Shown here piece by piece: positions 17,847 to 26,607 of a stretch of DNA of 64,000 nt. The notes beneath the pieces were generated by a model. The model was not told the DNA's origin. It saw only the letters and a list, made by a program, of their open reading frames with translations, and made no database searches. The stretch comes from Candidatus Poribacteria bacterium WGA-3G (GTDB lineage: Bacteria > Poribacteria > WGA-4E > WGA-3G), in contig ASZN01000011.1 of the NCBI GenBank assembly GCA_000406005.1, positions 46,229 through 110,228 on the forward strand. Direction: 5' to 3'. How positions within the stretch are numbered: the stretch's first letter is position 1; every line of letters starts with the position of its first letter. The translations under genes and the position numbers were made by a program.

Positions 17847-18287
17847 TCACTCTTCGGTGGATGAGGGTTCGCTTTCTTCTATCTGTGGTGTGTCTTCGCT
17901 ATCGCCACCACTTCGTCGAAGATGAATACGGCAGCGTCGATAGTTGAGTCTGTAGTATCTGTTATCTGGTTCTAATTCGGTTGCGCGTTGATAAGCAGTA
18001 AAAGCCGCGTCCATGTTCCCGATGGCTTCATAAGCGACACCGAGGTTGTTATGTGCCTTGGAGTCGTTTGGGTCAATATTGATGACCTGCTTCCATCGAA
18101 AGATGGCTTCGTTCCAGAGTTGCGCTTGTGCGGCTCGTATCGCGAACCGATTGTATGCATCGGTCTGCGGTGTGTCGCGAAGCACGGCACAGCCAGACAG
18201 CATTAAAAACGCCAAAATAGCGATAGAGGCAAGGCATCTGTATCTTAACACATTTTTCTCCATAATTATGTTATGATATTGTTTCAC
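17847..18287 (-). CDS. TPR-containing lipoprotein
   Basis: Short lipoprotein (lipobox LMLSGC) with about three TPR-like helices pairs (WNEAIFRWKQVINIDPNDSKAHNNLGVAYEAIGNMDAAFTAY...) and an acidic tail. Likely a periplasmic adaptor in the same operon as the CsgG-like lipoprotein and the barrel protein. The start is uncertain: GTG 18287, ATG 18263, or GTG 18251, which has GGAG six nucleotides upstream and gives a compact signal peptide MLRYRCLASIAILAF. Confidence 0.75.
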   Translation of the reverse strand: MKQYHNIIMEKNVLRYRCLASIAILAFLMLSGCAVLRDTPQTDAYNRFAIRAAQAQLWNEAIFRWKQVINIDPNDSKAHNNLGVAYEAIGNMDAAFTAYQRATELEPDNRYYRLNYRRCRIHLRRSGGDSEDTPQIEESEPSSTEE

Positions 18288-18461
18288 ATTACGTCATATA
18301 TATTACACGGAATCAGTCTTTTGCGTCAAGGGAAAATTGGGTACTGAACGATGCTGATGCTCGAAAGGAAAAACTTGTCAAAGCGTCCGAGGCGTGATAG
18401 ACTATTAACGTCCTAAAATCTACAATCGGAGGTATAAGGCAACTGTTATCGAAAACAAAAC

Positions 18462-18968
18462 ATGTTAAACCCAAAAATCTATCATCGCAGTGAACTTGCA
18501 TCCGTTCTTCAAGAGGCGAAAGCAGACGGTAAGACGGTTGTCACTACCAACGGCTGTTTTGATGTGCTACACTTGGGACATCTCCGGTATCTACAAGCAG
18601 CACGCCAGCTCGGAGACTTACTCGTAGTTGGTGTCAACAGTGATAGTTCGGTACAACAGCTCAAGGGAGAAAACCGTCCGCTTGTGCCTGAAGCAGAACG
18701 CGCAGAGATGCTCGCCGGGTTGGAATGCGTCGATTACGTCGTCATCTTTCCAGAATTGACACCGATTGACCTACTCTCCGGACTCAAGCCGAGTATCCAC
18801 GTTAAAGGGGGCGACTATAAACTCGAACAACTCATTGAGCGGGAGGTCGTTGAGGCGAACGGCGGTAAAGTCGTCGTAGGACTAAACGTCCCGGGGAAAT
18901 CTACAACCAATCTTATCGAAGTGATATGTGAGCGATATAAAGGTGTTGGTGCTGTAAACACACCGTAA
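18462..18968 (+). CDS. rfaE2: D-glycero-beta-D-manno-heptose 1-phosphate adenylyltransferase
   Basis: Makes ADP-heptose precursor for lipopolysaccharide core or other heptose glycans. A stand-alone nucleotidyltransferase of 168 residues with the HxGH motif in NGCFDVLHLGHLRYL, the substrate region VNSDSSVQQLKG and the C-terminal KSTTNLIEVI (KxTTxLI) motif of the RfaE C-terminal domain. No kinase domain is fused, so this is the split (RfaE2/HldE-C) form. Supports a diderm envelope. Confidence 0.92.
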   Translation: MLNPKIYHRSELASVLQEAKADGKTVVTTNGCFDVLHLGHLRYLQAARQLGDLLVVGVNSDSSVQQLKGENRPLVPEAERAEMLAGLECVDYVVIFPELTPIDLLSGLKPSIHVKGGDYKLEQLIEREVVEANGGKVVVGLNVPGKSTTNLIEVICERYKGVGAVNTP

Positions 18969-19177
18969 GGCAGTTTTAGATTTTTAACTTATTGCTTCTG
19001 GTCCGCTATGTCTGTTTGCTTTGCAGTGAGAATATGGGTTTCTGGTTAAGAATGATTTCTGGTTAAGAATGAAACGTTAAACCAAAACTGTAGCCTGCAA
19101 CAACGGCGGAGGCGGATCTACGGAGGGGTCGTTGTTCATCCAATGCACCTCACCGAACCGCAAGGAAATTTTAAAAA

Positions 19178-20548
19178 ATGCAGATAAACGATTCATTACA
19201 TATTGACGATCTGAAGCCTCAAATTGAGAGGCTTTTTGAATACTCAGCTCAGAAGATTTTAGCCATTGAGGACACATGGCCCCCTGAAAAAGGTACGCCT
19301 GTCTTCACTGTTGCTGGCACCTATACGACACGCGGCTGGACGGAGTGGACGCAAGGGTTCCAATTCGGTTCCGCGATCCTCCAATTTGACGCGACCAGTG
19401 ACGAACAGTTCCTTGAGATCGGGAGACAGAACACAATAGAAAAGATGGCACCGCACGTCACACACATCGGTGTGCATGATCACGGGTTCAACAACGTTTC
19501 CACTTACGGTAACCTCCGCCGCCTCATGCGCGAGGGTGTGATTCCGCACGACGATAACGAGATGCACTTCTATGAATTGGCGCTGCAAGCCTCCGCCGCC
19601 GTTCAAGCGAGTCGCTGGACCCAGATTAAAGACGGGACGGGGTATATCGCCTCTTTCAACGGACCGCACTCGCTCTTTTCGGATACAATCCGATCTTTAC
19701 GGGTATTGGCACTCGGACACACGCTCGGTGCTGTGCTGATGGGTGAAGGCGATGTCGCTATCAGTCTATTGGAACGTCTGCTCCAACATTCACAGACGAC
19801 AGCGACCTATAACGTCTATTACGGCGAAGGACGCGACGCTTATGACCTACGGGGACGGGTTGTGCATGAATCTATCTTCAATACCAACGACGGGAACTAC
19901 CGCTGCCCAAGCACACAGCAGGGGTACTCACCTTTTACAACGTGGACGCGCGGATTGGCGTGGATTATTACGGGTTACGCTGAGCAACTTGAGTTCTTTG
20001 ATACACTCTCCGAAGCCGATTTGGAACCTTACGGCGGCTATGATTTGGCGATAGCACATATCCGAAAAGCCGCGGAAGCCACAGCGGATTTCTATATTCA
20101 GAACACGGCGCAAGACGGGATTCCGTATTGGGATACCGGTGCTCCGGGTTTAGCAGAACTCGGTGATTATTTCGCGGTTCCCGCGGATCCGTATAACGAT
20201 CTTGAACCGGTAGATAGTTCCGCCGCAGCGATTGCAGCGCAAGGACTGATTCGACTCGGAAACTATCTCAGAAACCATGGTGAGACGGAAGCAGGAGACT
20301 CTTACTATCAAGCAGGTTTAACGGTCGCCAAGACGCTTTTCGCGGAGCCGTATCTCTCTACCTCCGAGACGCATCAAGGGTTGTTGCTGCATTCTGTGTA
20401 TCACCGTCCGAACGGTTGGGACTATGTGCCAGAGGGTCGGAAGATCCCGTGCGGAGAGGCATCCATGTGGGGAGATTACCACGCCCGCGAACTCGCAGTC
20501 CTGTTATGGTGTGAGATTGTTGGAAAACCGTATCTGACGTTTTTCTAA
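19178..20548 (+). CDS. Glycoside hydrolase family 88-like protein
   Basis: Resembles unsaturated glucuronyl hydrolases of GH88, which release unsaturated uronic acid from oligosaccharides made by polysaccharide lyases. Visible family regions: WTEWTQGFQFGSAIL, GVHDHGFNNVSTYG (catalytic-site Asp region), FTTWTRGLAWIITGYA, GIPYWDTGAP, PVDSSAAAIAAQGLIRLG and SMWGDYHARELAVLL, consistent with an (alpha/alpha)6 barrel. No signal peptide, so it would act on imported oligosaccharide. AAGGA lies about 10 nt before ATG 19178. Confidence 0.82.
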   Translation: MQINDSLHIDDLKPQIERLFEYSAQKILAIEDTWPPEKGTPVFTVAGTYTTRGWTEWTQGFQFGSAILQFDATSDEQFLEIGRQNTIEKMAPHVTHIGVHDHGFNNVSTYGNLRRLMREGVIPHDDNEMHFYELALQASAAVQASRWTQIKDGTGYIASFNGPHSLFSDTIRSLRVLALGHTLGAVLMGEGDVAISLLERLLQHSQTTATYNVYYGEGRDAYDLRGRVVHESIFNTNDGNYRCPSTQQGYSPFTTWTRGLAWIITGYAEQLEFFDTLSEADLEPYGGYDLAIAHIRKAAEATADFYIQNTAQDGIPYWDTGAPGLAELGDYFAVPADPYNDLEPVDSSAAAIAAQGLIRLGNYLRNHGETEAGDSYYQAGLTVAKTLFAEPYLSTSETHQGLLLHSVYHRPNGWDYVPEGRKIPCGEASMWGDYHARELAVLLWCEIVGKPYLTFF

Positions 20549-20570
20549 TGGCGATCTTCTGTTTGTAGTA

Positions 20571-20586
20571 GGGCGATTCATCGCCC
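20571..20586. repeat. Short palindrome GGGCGA-TTCA-TCGCCC
   Basis: A 6-bp arm palindrome within GTAGTAGGGCGATTCATCGC..., just before the ribosome-binding site of the ATPase gene. It resembles the larger GTAGGGGCGAGGT palindrome at 4373-4399. Confidence 0.5.
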
Positions 20587-20601
20587 GTAGGAGCAATAAC
20601 A

Positions 20602-21846
20602 ATGAGCGAAATCAAAGATACACAACAACATCCGAAGGTTGAAATTGCTGTCAAGAATTTCGGTCCTATTGCGGAGGCGGATATTGATTTGCGTCCGTTG
20701 ACAGTGTTTGTCGGTCCGAGCAACACAGGGAAGACCTATTTTGCTACCTTGGTGTATGCACTGCACAGCATTTTTTTTCAATTCTCTCACACTGCTAAGC
20801 CGATTAAGAAAAATATACCGCACAAACTTTCATCACATCATGACGCTGTCGAACTCGCGTTCAAACGCTGTTTTGATGTTGCGTCGGTTTCGGATTTAGA
20901 ACGTTTTGGCGGTAGCAACAGCGATTCTCTGGAAGTATCACTAAACCTTAGTGATATAGATCTAGGAAATTGGCATTTCAGATTACGATCAGGAGGCGGT
21001 AAGGTCACTCTCAATGAAAAAAGAAAGGGCATATTGAGCCGTCCCCCCAATCCAGAGCAAAATAGTGAAAAGTGTTACTATTTACCAGCGGCCCGTAGTG
21101 GTCTCCTACAAAGTTACCGCGTCGTCGCCGGTTCTCTTATGGATTTGACACTCCGTTCAGGTAACGGACCTTCAGAAATTCCAACGTTTTCAGCGGTGAC
21201 CGTGGATTTTATGCGCCACCTAACCTTTCATAAGGAAAATGGTAAACCCGCCCCTGAAATACAAGGGATCGCGGATGCATTAGAGTCTGAGGTTCTTGCT
21301 GGAAAGATAATTGTAACGACTTCGCAGGGCGGATATCCGAAGTACAACTACTGTCCAGATGGTTCGGCGCAAGAAGTTAGTTTAACGAGAACCGCTGCAA
21401 TGGTATCTGAACTTGCCCCCTTAGTTTTATATCTCCGAGGTCTTGTTCGCCCTGGCGATACGCTCATCATTGAAGAACCGGAGGCACACCTGCATCCGGG
21501 TGCCCAAGCAGACATAGCAGTTATCCTCACTCGCTTGGTTCGCGCGGGAGTGAGAGTGATCATAACAACACACAGTGATTGGTTACTTCAGGAAATAAGC
21601 AACCTAACGCTTGAAGGATTACTGGCTGAAGAAACTGATGAACCCGCAAGTTGGCTGTTACCCGAAGAGATCGGCGTGTGGCATTGCCAGAAGGACGAAC
21701 CTGTCAAGGAAATTCCGTTTCATCCAAGAGAAGGTATCTCTCCAGAAGATTACGAGGATGTTGCCGAAGGACTCTACAACCGCTCAGTGAATCTCCAACA
21801 GAGGTTTGAAAAAAAGAAAGGTGAAGGTGAACGTGAATCTTCATGA
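20602..21846 (+). CDS. AAA/ABC-type ATPase, RecF/OLD-like, first of a two-gene module
   Basis: An SMC/RecF-like ATPase of 414 residues. The N-terminus begins VEIAVKNFGPIAEADIDLRPL followed by Walker A GPSNTGKT (38-45). Walker B with the catalytic Glu is TLIIEEPEAHLHP (about 288-300), followed by the switch His in VIITTHSDW. Such stand-alone ATPases usually work with a nuclease in phage-defence modules (OLD, Septu, PARIS types). AGGAG lies 8 nt before the ATG. Its 3' end overlaps the start of a small PD-(D/E)xK-like gene, so the pair is likely one system. No known family was assigned. Confidence 0.8.
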   Translation: MSEIKDTQQHPKVEIAVKNFGPIAEADIDLRPLTVFVGPSNTGKTYFATLVYALHSIFFQFSHTAKPIKKNIPHKLSSHHDAVELAFKRCFDVASVSDLERFGGSNSDSLEVSLNLSDIDLGNWHFRLRSGGGKVTLNEKRKGILSRPPNPEQNSEKCYYLPAARSGLLQSYRVVAGSLMDLTLRSGNGPSEIPTFSAVTVDFMRHLTFHKENGKPAPEIQGIADALESEVLAGKIIVTTSQGGYPKYNYCPDGSAQEVSLTRTAAMVSELAPLVLYLRGLVRPGDTLIIEEPEAHLHPGAQADIAVILTRLVRAGVRVIITTHSDWLLQEISNLTLEGLLAEETDEPASWLLPEEIGVWHCQKDEPVKEIPFHPREGISPEDYEDVAEGLYNRSVNLQQRFEKKKGEGERESS

Positions 21847-22336
21847 GGCACTTGAGAAGGTTCGTCAGTCGGTAGGAAATAGGAACGCGACATCCCCTTA
21901 TATCAAAGAAGGATGTCGCGTCTCTATGGCTAACTTACAATCTAAACCAACAAACCGCGTTGTGTTAGATGTAGACCTTGCTTTTCCAACAGACAGAGCC
22001 AAGACCAATCAATGTGACTTGATCCTTTTCCACATTGATGATGCCCAAAATTATCTCGTTGCAGTTCCAATGGAACTCAAGGGTGATACCGATGCATCAA
22101 AGGTGGTCAGGCAATTGCAGGAAGGGGCGAGAATCGTTGACAATTACACTCCAAATCATATTGAGATAAGTCTGGTTCCCGTCCTGGTCCACGGGCCAGG
22201 TATGCACAAGTATCAACGAAACCGACTGAAAACTTCCCGAATTAGGTTTCGAGGCCAGGAAATTCCAATTAATACTGCGCGATGCGGTCATCAAGGAAAC
22301 TTAGCACAGGCTTTGGCGAAATCAAGCAAGCGTTGA
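21833..22336 (+). CDS. Putative PD-(D/E)xK-like nuclease, partner of the ATPase
   Basis: A small protein overlapping the end of the ATPase gene. The central part reads NQCDLILFHI ... YLVAVPMELKGDTDASKVVRQLQEG, giving a D-x(n)-ELK arrangement on consecutive strands and a following helix with a Gln, as in PD-(D/E)xK nucleases. I infer a DNA or RNA nuclease; no other family was recognised. GTG 21833 is chosen because AAGGTG lies 9 nt upstream; GTG 21827, 21821 and TTG 21806 are in the same frame. Confidence 0.6.
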   Translation: MNLHEALEKVRQSVGNRNATSPYIKEGCRVSMANLQSKPTNRVVLDVDLAFPTDRAKTNQCDLILFHIDDAQNYLVAVPMELKGDTDASKVVRQLQEGARIVDNYTPNHIEISLVPVLVHGPGMHKYQRNRLKTSRIRFRGQEIPINTARCGHQGNLAQALAKSSKR

Positions 22337-22348
22337 TTTCTTTCTTGG

Positions 22349-23308
22349 TCACTTAGCGATTTGTTTCACCTGTCCTGTCTCCAACGAACGGTTCGCGGCG
22401 AGTGTGACGGCAAGTGTTTTGACGGCATCGGCGTAACAAGATAGCACCAATCCCTGATCGTTTGCATCGACCGCCTTGACGAACTGCTCAACCTGTCGGA
22501 AATAACCGGCTTCCGTACCGGTGTAGTTAATGCCTTCGTCGCCAATCTGACCGCGTAAACCCGAATCGTGTGTAAGTTTAAGATAGAGATCGTCGCCAAC
22601 GAGCTCGGTTGCAAAACCTTCGTGTGCGCGGGCGACACATGTGCTGGTAATACTCGCCACTGCCCCGCTCTCAAATTTTATATTACAGATGGTGCACTCC
22701 TCGAAATCGGCGATCCCGTCCGAGACACCTTTGATACCGTAAGCGTGGACACTCACCGCATCGCCAAGAAAATAACGGATGAGGTCGAAGACGTGTGTCG
22801 TCTGTTCTACCATCTGTCCGCGTGATACGTCATATTTTCCCCACCACGGGTGACCGGCGCCCATCCTCGTGAGAAACCGTCCGATTCCCATCGTCAATTG
22901 TCGATCGCCGACCAATTCCTTCGTTTTCGCCGTAATATCGCTATACCGTGCCATATAGCCGACCTGATTGATAACACCGGCGGTGTCGATTGCGTCGCTT
23001 GTGTGTCGTGCTGTTTCCAAATCCTGTGCGACGGGTTTCGCTACGAAGAGTGCTGCGCCAGCCGCTGCGGCATCGGCAACCTGTGTCGTGTGCGCACCCG
23101 GTGGGATACAGGTAAACACCACATCCGGTTTTTCTTTTTTCAGCATTTCACCGTGATCGGTATAAGCGGTGGCGTTTTCCTCAGTCGCGATCGTTTCTGC
23201 GCGTTCGGCATTTATATCGCAGACCGCTGCGATGGGACGTTCAAGTTGTTTAAGGCTTCGGCGGTAGTTGCCAGCGATGCCGCCGACACCGATAAAAGCA
23301 ATTTTCAC
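22349..23308 (-). CDS. Gfo/Idh/MocA family NAD(P)-dependent oxidoreductase
   Basis: The N-terminal Rossmann fold begins IAFIGVGGIAGNYRRSLKQL, with the strand-loop DVVFTCIPPGAHTTQ and the EKP-like lysine in ALFVAKPVAQD (KP motif, about residue 95). The C-terminal alpha/beta domain has the family regions QVGYMARYSD and QMVEQTTHVFDLIRYFLGD. It probably oxidises or reduces a sugar or inositol derivative; substrate unknown. The start is GTG with AGGAG about 10 nt upstream. It lies between the two ATPase modules on the opposite strand from the first. Confidence 0.88.
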   Translation of the reverse strand: MKIAFIGVGGIAGNYRRSLKQLERPIAAVCDINAERAETIATEENATAYTDHGEMLKKEKPDVVFTCIPPGAHTTQVADAAAAGAALFVAKPVAQDLETARHTSDAIDTAGVINQVGYMARYSDITAKTKELVGDRQLTMGIGRFLTRMGAGHPWWGKYDVSRGQMVEQTTHVFDLIRYFLGDAVSVHAYGIKGVSDGIADFEECTICNIKFESGAVASITSTCVARAHEGFATELVGDDLYLKLTHDSGLRGQIGDEGINYTGTEAGYFRQVEQFVKAVDANDQGLVLSCYADAVKTLAVTLAANRSLETGQVKQIAK

Positions 23309-23357
23309 GCTGTTTTTTCTCCTTGTTTTCGTACATTGAAAGATGAATAGTAGGTAC

Positions 23358-24008
23358 TCATATCAGTTCTCGAATTTTATCTCTAAAATAACAGAAACTG
23401 GGGGACAAGTTTTTATTTATATCCATCTCTGGGGCAATTTTCTGTGCCCATGTGGATTTTTCTCTCCCGATTGCCTGTTTGCCTCTCTGTTCTAATGCCT
23501 TTAATCCCCCTATAAATACTGCCTCAGCCAGTAATTCCCACGTTCCACAAATAGAATCGTTTTTGTAATTTTTCAGCACGTTGTCTTTGGCTTTTGGATA
23601 AGCCTGTTTGATTGCTGGAATATCTCCGAGTAGCCACGCTTCACCCTCCTCTATAGCGATACAAAACCGAGTCTCTGGTCTGGGGTTACACGCGTCTAAG
23701 ACAGTAAGAAGTTCTTGGCGGAACGTTTTTAGACACCTATCATCCAAGTCACAAACTACAATTACTGCTGCTGGATAGTTGGATGGATAGCTGGCAAACG
23801 TTTTTCCAAACCCTCTAAGCAACCTTGGAATCTGGTCAAGCAAAATGCGTTTACTTACATCGGTTTTACTCTTAAGATTTGGTGGAATGCGACCAATTCC
23901 ACGATAGAAATGAAAATCACATGTATGTTGATCACCAATAATCTTCGGCATCAGGATCTCAAGTGCTTTTTCACCGGATTGATCTTCAACGAGTATTTCA
24001 AAGTGCAC
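23358..24008 (-). CDS. DUF4276-like TOPRIM-type protein, partner of the adjacent ATPase
   Basis: Matches my knowledge of DUF4276: an N-terminal strand with a conserved Glu (ILVEDQSGEKALEIL), a central DxD (VIVVCDLDDRCLKTF), and an acidic AIEEGEAWLLGD segment. These correspond to the Glu and Asp-x-Asp positions of TOPRIM domains, so a metal-dependent nuclease is likely. It starts with GTG three nucleotides after the ATPase stop, with GAGGTGA immediately upstream, so the two are co-translated. ATPase plus TOPRIM recalls OLD and PARIS defence systems. Confidence 0.75.
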   Translation of the reverse strand: MHFEILVEDQSGEKALEILMPKIIGDQHTCDFHFYRGIGRIPPNLKSKTDVSKRILLDQIPRLLRGFGKTFASYPSNYPAAVIVVCDLDDRCLKTFRQELLTVLDACNPRPETRFCIAIEEGEAWLLGDIPAIKQAYPKAKDNVLKNYKNDSICGTWELLAEAVFIGGLKALEQRGKQAIGREKSTWAQKIAPEMDINKNLSPSFCYFRDKIRELI

Positions 24009-24011
24009 TTA

Positions 24012-25298
24012 TCACCTCGGATCAAAATAGTCACTATACCAGAGCCCGCCTAACGGAAGTCCCTCCTCAATAAGATTGTTTACAAGCAGATATTCGCTTG
24101 CTCGATGGATTTTGGAAAATCCGTCTTTTCCCTTTTCCAGAATCCAAACCTCTTTGGGATCTAATGCATCGACGAAATATGGTTGGTGTGTCGTGATAAA
24201 AACCTGTGAACCACTTTTGTGTCCAGTAGCGTGTTCACGAAATTCGGTGGCGAGAGTCTCCAAAAGCTTGTGATATAGACCATTTTCCGGTTCTTCGATA
24301 CAAATAAAGGGAGGCGGTGTTGGGTCTTCAAGCATTAGTAGATAAGCGAATACTTTAAGTGTTCCGTCAGACATTTGTTGCACATAAAAGGGGTCTTGAA
24401 ACCCTTTGTCATTAAATTTAAGTAATAGTCTGCCGTCACTGGTTTTTTCAGTGTCGATTCGGTCTATTCCGGGTATTTTATCAGCAATTTTTTCTAGAAT
24501 CGCTTTGAAACGCTGTGGATGTTCACGCTCCATAAATTGCACAACGTTGCCAAGGTTATCGCCACGGGTATTAAGGTGTTCTTGGGGACCAGCAAGTGGT
24601 AGGCTACGCGCTGCATCCGGGGTAAAATAACTGAGATACCATCCCTCAATGAACCGGCGAAAAGCAGAAATTCGAGGATGTTGTTTCAATGCCCCAATCG
24701 TGGCAATCCCAAGTTTTCGTGGGTCATCCAATTCAATAGACTCAGTTTCCCGAGATTCCGGTGCTTTTCTTAGTTCCATTAAAAGATCGAAAAGATCTAA
24801 ATCCTCAGTTTCTTCATCAATCTGGTGTCCTGCTTGATCTCCTTTCCATGCCATACCACTGCCGTTATTCAGTATAAGAAAAGAGAAGGGCCAACCACGC
24901 TTCTGCCCCTTTCGTCTTTGTCGAAGACGTTCCCGAAGGACATAAGGGCGTCCGAAACTATCTGCTGTAATAGCAATTTGGTATGTAATGGGTCTGGCGT
25001 TTCCGTGTTCTCTGTAGTATACATCGAATTCAATAGGATCTGTTGTTCCATGTGTCCGCATTCTGTCGATGCCACCGCGCCCTCGTGCGTCACATGCTTC
25101 TTCAACATTATTGAAGTTAAGAGCATCTGCCAGGAACCCAAAAGCGTCAAATAGTGCGCTTTTGCCGACTCCGTTCTTACCGATGACTGCGGTCATAGGC
25201 GTAAGTGCTTCTATTTTTTGTTGATTCCACAAGCGACCGAGCGTCACATCCTTGAGAACCCCGAAATTTCTTACCCTGAAACCTTCTAACCTCGCCAT
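24012..25298 (-). CDS. AAA-family ATPase (AAA_21/OLD-like) of an ATPase-TOPRIM pair
   Basis: Begins LEGFRVRNFGVLKDVTLGR, with Walker A AVIGKNGVGKSALFDAFGFL, an ABC-like signature QQMSDGTLKVFAYLLML, Walker B PFICIEEPENGLY and switch His in VFITTHQPYFVDAL, followed by WILEKGKDG. This is the layout of OLD/RecF-like ATPases that pair with TOPRIM nucleases. ATG 25298 is preferred; the open frame extends 35 residues further but over the promoter region. The DUF4276 gene follows after 3 nt. Confidence 0.85.
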   Translation of the reverse strand: MARLEGFRVRNFGVLKDVTLGRLWNQQKIEALTPMTAVIGKNGVGKSALFDAFGFLADALNFNNVEEACDARGRGGIDRMRTHGTTDPIEFDVYYREHGNARPITYQIAITADSFGRPYVLRERLRQRRKGQKRGWPFSFLILNNGSGMAWKGDQAGHQIDEETEDLDLFDLLMELRKAPESRETESIELDDPRKLGIATIGALKQHPRISAFRRFIEGWYLSYFTPDAARSLPLAGPQEHLNTRGDNLGNVVQFMEREHPQRFKAILEKIADKIPGIDRIDTEKTSDGRLLLKFNDKGFQDPFYVQQMSDGTLKVFAYLLMLEDPTPPPFICIEEPENGLYHKLLETLATEFREHATGHKSGSQVFITTHQPYFVDALDPKEVWILEKGKDGFSKIHRASEYLLVNNLIEEGLPLGGLWYSDYFDPR

Positions 25299-25426
25299 TT
25301 TAAAGTTTTCCTTAGAAATTATTTTATTGCTTGAATACGGATGGTGCTGTGTTACACAATAATACCACACTTCGTGTATTTTTGAAAATTTATATATCAT
25401 CAAATCATCAACTCTGAAACAGAGTC

Positions 25427-25455
25427 TTGCAAATCTAAAGGATTCGTGCTAATAT
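25427..25455 (+). promoter_or_regulatory. Predicted sigma70-type promoter
   Basis: TTGCAA (25427-25432), 17-bp spacer, TAATAT (25450-25455), upstream of the DGLPVVPP gene. The -10 overlaps the first possible start at 25454, which argues for translation from ATG 25511. Confidence 0.5.
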
Positions 25456-25510
25456 GATAGCATATCTTAAGGCGTATATCAAACACGAATCGTATCGAAA
25501 GGACATATCT

Positions 25511-26452
25511 ATGGCACGAGAATGGCATTCTACACCCGTTGAGATTAACGAAACCGAGGACCTTATTGAGGCATGCTATGAGAACGGATGGACGGATGGG
25601 TTACCTGTCGTTCCACCGACACCGGAACGTGTCGAACGCATGCTCAGCGGAACAGACCGAGATCCAGATGAGCTTATTGCAGCAATCCCACCAAAATGGG
25701 GCAGAGCTACCGTTGAGAAGATCGCAATCAACGCCGTCATGGCGGGTTGCAAACCGGCGTATCTACCGCTTATCCTCACCGCTGTTGAGACGATGACCAC
25801 CGAGGCGTTCAACCTCCACGGTGTGCAAGTCACGACATCCCACGTTGGACCGATGCTTATCGTAAACGGTCCCATCCGAAAGACATTAGACATCAATGAT
25901 GGATTCAACCTCTTTGGGCAAGGGTGGCGTGCAAACGCAACGATCGGTCGTGCAGTGCGGTTCGTATGCACAAATATTGGCGGCGCGTTACCCGGTGAAC
26001 TCGATCGCGCCGCGTTTGGACACGCCGGGAAATATACCTGCTGCATCGCTGAAAAAGAGGAGACGAGTCCGTGGGAACCTCTACATGTCGATCGCGGGTT
26101 CCAAACCGACGATAGCACCGTCACCGTTTTCGCCGCTGCCGGTCCACAAACCGTCAATGACCACGGGAGCAACACTGCTGAAGGTATCCTGAATACCATC
26201 TCTGCTAACATGGCTGCACCGGGGAACAGCAGCGGAGAAACGCTTATTGTGATAGGTGTTGAACATGCGAAGACGATCTCCGGTGACGGTTTTAGCAAAA
26301 CCGATGTCCGAAAATACATCGCTGACACCACAAACCGATACGCCGTGGCAGACCTTCTACTCACAGTCGCAGGCGGCCCTGCAGGTAGATGGAGCATCAT
26401 TATTCCCGGTTGGGGTTCACCGAGTTCGCGCGCAGTTACATTGAAGGTATAG
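25511..26452 (+). CDS. Conserved protein with TDGLPVVPPT motif, function unknown
   Basis: About 313 residues. The strongest feature is the N-terminal ENGWTDGLPVVPPTPERVERML block, followed by a WGRATVEKIAINAVMAGCKPAYLP segment, a glycine-rich middle (ATIGRAVRFVCTNIGGALPGELD), a CC pair (YTCCIAEKEE) and VIGVEHAKTISGDGFSK. I recall this type of domain near or fused to UGSC-motif (seleno)proteins, but that is memory only and no UGSC motif is present here. ATG 25511 has AAAGGA 7 nt upstream and fits the promoter position; the frame is open back to 25454. Confidence 0.6.
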   Translation: MAREWHSTPVEINETEDLIEACYENGWTDGLPVVPPTPERVERMLSGTDRDPDELIAAIPPKWGRATVEKIAINAVMAGCKPAYLPLILTAVETMTTEAFNLHGVQVTTSHVGPMLIVNGPIRKTLDINDGFNLFGQGWRANATIGRAVRFVCTNIGGALPGELDRAAFGHAGKYTCCIAEKEETSPWEPLHVDRGFQTDDSTVTVFAAAGPQTVNDHGSNTAEGILNTISANMAAPGNSSGETLIVIGVEHAKTISGDGFSKTDVRKYIADTTNRYAVADLLLTVAGGPAGRWSIIIPGWGSPSSRAVTLKV

Positions 26453-26514
26453 AACGGCTTAAAATTATGGTAGAGATTGCCCAATACATCTCGACTTATT
26501 TACGGAAAATATTT

Positions 26515-26543
26515 TTGCAAATCGTCTGAAAATGTGGTATCCT
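26515..26543 (+). promoter_or_regulatory. Predicted sigma70-type promoter
   Basis: TTGCAA, 17-bp spacer, TATCCT, about 65 nt upstream of the first CBS gene. It would drive the two CBS genes and possibly the kor genes. Confidence 0.45.
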
Positions 26544-26607
26544 TATTAAGTAAGAGGATAAGAAACTCAAAACCGTTTTCTGACGTTAATCTGAAGGAAT
26601 AGATGCG

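Noticed and set aside
18288..18461. Possible short gene before rfaE2
   Set aside because: Only about 20 codons with no ribosome-binding site; nothing recognisable.
25576..26484. Minus-strand 302-codon frame over the DGLPVVPP gene
   Set aside because: Shadow: the plus-strand frame has the promoter, ribosome-binding site and conserved motif.
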